From the NCBI GenBank assembly GCA_026386995.1, contig JAPLMO010000393.1:1-7292 (forward strand): a stretch of 7,292 bases of DNA. Direction: 5' to 3'. Made by a program: the position numbers and the translations under genes. Shown here piece by piece: positions 5,821 through 7,292 of the stretch. Position 1 is the first letter of the stretch. The number at the start of each line of letters is the position of its first letter. Below the pieces are notes generated by a model. The model saw only the letters and a list, made by a program, of their open reading frames with translations. It was not told where the DNA came from and ran no database searches. Source of the stretch: Planctomycetota bacterium. GTDB taxonomy: Bacteria; Planctomycetota; Phycisphaerae; FEN-1346.

Positions 5821-6393
5821 GTGCTGAGGATCCTGTTGGTGGTGCCGTTCGTCCTGCTCCTGCTGGACGCGGCGGACGACCCGGCCTACCGCTACGGGGC
5901 CTTGGCGTTGGCGATCTTCGTGGGTCTCTGCGATGCGGCCGACGGCATCATCGCCCGTCGCACGGGCACTGTGACGAAGATCGGCTCCATCCTGGACCCG
6001 CTGGCCGACTACGCCTTTATGATCAGCGCGCTTTCGATCATGTCGATGCGGGGCGTTCTTTCGGAGAACCCCGACATCCGCCTGCCCTACTGGCTCTCGG
6101 TGACGCTGATTGCCCGGGCACTTTTCCTGCTCGTCGGGAGTTTCATCGTACATTTCCTGACCGGCTTTACGCAGGGCATGCCTACGGCAAGCGGCAAGGC
6201 GGCGACCGTCTTGCAGTTCGTCGTGGTCGCCACGATGTGCATTTCTCCCGAACTGCTGAACTGGCTTCCAACGGCCGCACCGTTTATCCTGCACAGCCTG
6301 TGGGGCCTGACTGTCCTCGTGGGCGTCATTTCATGGCTCGGCTACATCCGGACCGGGTCGAAGATCCTGACGGCCGGCGGCCACGGAGGCTAA
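5821..6393 (+). CDS. CDP-alcohol phosphatidyltransferase family membrane protein (possibly interrupted near its start)
   Basis: Integral membrane enzyme that moves a phosphatidyl or similar group from a CDP-linked lipid to an alcohol in phospholipid synthesis. 190 residues from GTG 5821. The full family signature D-x2-DG-x2-AR-x8-G-x3-D-x3-D is present: Asp38, Asp41, Gly42, Ala45, Arg46, Gly55, Asp59, Asp63. About six hydrophobic segments are visible, near residues 2-16, 25-40, 58-75, 88-112, 126-142 and 150-176. The family resembles PgsA (phosphatidylglycerophosphate synthase), but the alcohol substrate cannot be read here, so no symbol is given. Oddity: a better-supported start, ATG 5797, reads Met-Ser-stop-Pro-Asn-Arg-Ile-Thr and then joins this frame. 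The residues after the stop resemble the conserved PNxxT N-terminus, so the natural start was probably 5797. Translation may now reinitiate at GTG 5821, or the TGA may be a sequencing error or recent mutation. Confidence 0.82.
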   Translation: MLRILLVVPFVLLLLDAADDPAYRYGALALAIFVGLCDAADGIIARRTGTVTKIGSILDPLADYAFMISALSIMSMRGVLSENPDIRLPYWLSVTLIARALFLLVGSFIVHFLTGFTQGMPTASGKAATVLQFVVVATMCISPELLNWLPTAAPFILHSLWGLTVLVGVISWLGYIRTGSKILTAGGHGG

Positions 6394-6410
6394 GTGGAAC
6401 CGCAAAGAGA

Positions 6411-6526
6411 ACCACTACAACTTTGCGCGGCGGGTCTCCGTACCCGCCGCGCATAGGTGCGTGGTCTCGTATGACGCGGTGGGTACGGAGACCCACCGCG
6501 CAAAGGTTGAGCGGCGTCGTAGTACC
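6411..6526. repeat. Palindromic intergenic element F (twin inverted hairpins)
   Basis: Core 6419-6508: CAACTTTGCGCGGCGGGT pairs with ACCCACCGCGCAAAGGTT with two mismatches. Inside are two hairpins: 6425-6452 (11-bp stem, loop CTCCGT) and 6475-6500 (10-bp stem, loop ACGGAG, the exact reverse complement of the first loop). The stem is the same GCGCGG(C/T)GGG as in element B, with the C:G version on the left and the T:A version on the right in both elements. Outer ACCACTAC (6411-6418) and GTAGTACC (6519-6526) may be a decayed outer arm. Confidence 0.85.
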
Positions 6527-6738
6527 AGGGCTGTCCTCGCCCCTTGCCGGGCAGAAAAACGCAGCGAAATTTTTGCTCTGCGCGCACCGCGCGGGGCCAA
6601 CGCCCGGTTTTTCTGCAAACCTAACCCCTTGTCCTACAACAGGTTGCGCTCGCCTCCGGCCTGCGCCTCCCGCAGCATTTGCCTTGCTACCCACCGTGAG
6701 TATGCTTCAGGCAGGGCAGGATGTGGTGAGTTGTATCC
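6509..6738. other. Remainder of a 382-base gene-free stretch with minor repeats
   Basis: The gap between the phosphatidyltransferase (end 6393) and the next gene (6776) has no convincing gene. After element F, GCAGAAAAAC (6551-6560) and GTTTTTCTGC (6607-6616) form a perfect 10-bp inverted repeat around a centre that contains CGCGC-ACC-GCGCG (6581-6593). The 13-mer CTCGCCTCCGGCC at 6649-6661 is an exact copy of 5639-5651 in the middle of element E. An open frame does cross the region, but it is out of frame with the real gene and looks like shadow coding. Confidence 0.5.
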
Positions 6739-6739
6739 G

Positions 6740-6758
6740 GGGCGAGTGTCTCTCGCCC
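6740..6758 (+). repeat. Single hairpin just before the GGDEF-type gene
   Basis: GGGCGAG (6740-6746) and CTCGCCC (6752-6758) form a perfect 7-bp stem around the loop TGTCT. It lies 17 bases upstream of the ATG at 6776 and resembles half of a twin-hairpin element. No T-run follows. It would lie in the leader of the gene's mRNA if transcription starts upstream. Confidence 0.55.
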
Positions 6759-6765
6759 TAGAATC

Positions 6766-6771
6766 GGGAGG
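6766..6771 (+). promoter_or_regulatory. Ribosome binding site of the receiver-GGDEF gene
   Basis: GGGAGG lies four bases before the ATG at 6776 and supports that start. Confidence 0.7.
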
Positions 6772-6775
6772 TCAG

Positions 6776-7292
6776 ATGTCGCTAGAGGCCAACGTTCTCG
6801 CCGTTGTACCGGAGCCTGCGGACCTGAAGGGCTTCATGGCGGAGTTGGAGGCGCTCGGGTTGAAGGTCCACACGGTTCCCGACTGCCTGACCGCCATGGG
6901 CGCCGTGAAGGCAATCGAGTTCGATTTCGCAGTCCTCAGAGACGAGCCCGGTCCGGTGGACGTGATCGACGCAACGCGGCTCCTCAAGAGTTTGCGCACC
7001 GACCGGTACCTGCCGGTCATCGTGGCGACCGGCTCCGCAGCCACGGCCCAGCGCCGCAAGGACCTTCTGGCCGCCGGCGTCGACGACCTGATCGCGTCCG
7101 ACACCTGCGGCGAGGCGCTGTGGCTGCGCCTTCAGCCGGTGCTGCGCCTGAAGGGCGTCTGTGACCACCTCCGCCAGGTCCAGGCGGAACTGACGCGGAC
7201 GCTGGACCGCGAGAACGCCCTCCTGAAGCAACTGCGCGAAGACAACAAGACCCTCAAGGTCCGCAGCATCACGGACGGCCTGACGGCCCTCT
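6776..7292 (+). CDS. Degenerate receiver domain protein with start of a probable GGDEF domain, 5' part only
   Basis: Open to the window's end; 172 residues visible. Residues 5-125 have the pattern of a response-regulator receiver domain: alternating hydrophobic strands, FDFAVL at 49-54, LPVIVATG at 79-86, AAGVDDLIA at 99-107. The phosphorylation site is degenerate. The acidic pair of strand 1 is replaced by VPEP (11-14), the phospho-acceptor position reads Arg55 with Asp56 shifted by one, and the conserved Lys is Ser108; Thr85 is kept. A heptad-rich helix follows at about 126-161. The last residues, VRSITDGLTAL, match the start of GGDEF domains (usually S-x-TD-x-LT-x-L-x-NRR). The likely product is a PleD-like diguanylate cyclase or degenerate GGDEF protein in c-di-GMP signalling. 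The GGDEF active site is outside the window, so catalytic activity and even the output domain are inferred. Confidence 0.75.
   Translation, partial: MSLEANVLAVVPEPADLKGFMAELEALGLKVHTVPDCLTAMGAVKAIEFDFAVLRDEPGPVDVIDATRLLKSLRTDRYLPVIVATGSAATAQRRKDLLAAGVDDLIASDTCGEALWLRLQPVLRLKGVCDHLRQVQAELTRTLDRENALLKQLREDNKTLKVRSITDGLTAL

Noticed and set aside
5797..5850. Selenocysteine or other recoding at the TGA at 5803
   Set aside because: No convincing SECIS-like hairpin follows (only a CCAAC/GTTGG pair around a 23-base loop), the family has no selenocysteine at this site, and TGA is a normal stop in the gene just upstream.
6425..6501. Intrinsic terminators at the GC-rich hairpins
   Set aside because: The stems are strong but no T-run follows any of them, so classical Rho-independent termination is not supported.
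5802..6761. 319-codon + strand frame overlapping the phosphatidyltransferase
   Set aside because: It is another frame of a gene with a complete family signature, and its translation is rich in Arg, Gly and Pro with no recognisable domain.
1..7292. tRNA, rRNA or riboswitch
   Set aside because: I looked for cloverleaf ends, conserved rRNA stretches and common riboswitch cores in the gaps and saw none; the gaps are explained mostly by the palindromes.
1..7292. Defence, secretion or mobile-element gene system
   Set aside because: All seven genes belong to recognisable housekeeping, metabolic or signalling families, and no transposase, integrase, toxin or nuclease is seen.

Overview
This is a GC-rich bacterial window with all recognisable genes on the + strand. 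It holds one gene end, five internal genes and one gene start, separated by short gaps. Strong GC preference at third codon positions, Shine-Dalgarno-type ribosome sites and gaps packed with palindromic repeats suggest a large-genome environmental bacterium. Planctomycetota (Phycisphaerae-like) is my best guess, held with low confidence because nothing in the window is diagnostic. TAA, TAG and TGA are all used as stops, so the genetic code looks standard.

Layout: the 3' part of ribulokinase (araB, to 1209); type I signal peptidase (lepB, 1416-2090); L-ribulose-5-phosphate 4-epimerase-type class II aldolase (araD, TTG start at 2366, to 3040); a class II fumarase/aspartase-superfamily lyase that reads as aspartate ammonia-lyase (3148-4554); a MEMO1/AmrB family protein (4670-5545); a CDP-alcohol phosphatidyltransferase (5821-6393, with an in-frame TGA at codon 3 of the better-supported start); and the 5' part of a degenerate receiver-GGDEF signalling protein (6776 onward, leaving the window).

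Two genes fit one pathway: AraB phosphorylates L-ribulose and AraD epimerises L-ribulose 5-phosphate to D-xylulose 5-phosphate. An unrelated lepB lies between them. Aspartase links aspartate to fumarate and ammonia, and the signal peptidase and phosphatidyltransferase act at the membrane. I see no single shared pathway and no defence, secretion or mobile cassette. This is mostly ordinary metabolic and envelope content.

The unusual layer is intergenic. Each of the six gaps holds a different palindromic element of about 90-155 bp, and several fill the space between a stop codon and the next ribosome site or promoter almost exactly. Three (near 2091, 4553 and 6411) are paired hairpins that are inverted copies of each other. 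Two (near 3039 and 5571) are AT-richer palindromes built from 7-base units. One (near 1294) is a nested palindrome. The open frames of three genes run upstream into these repeats, so a longest-ORF start would be wrong for lepB, araD and the MEMO gene.
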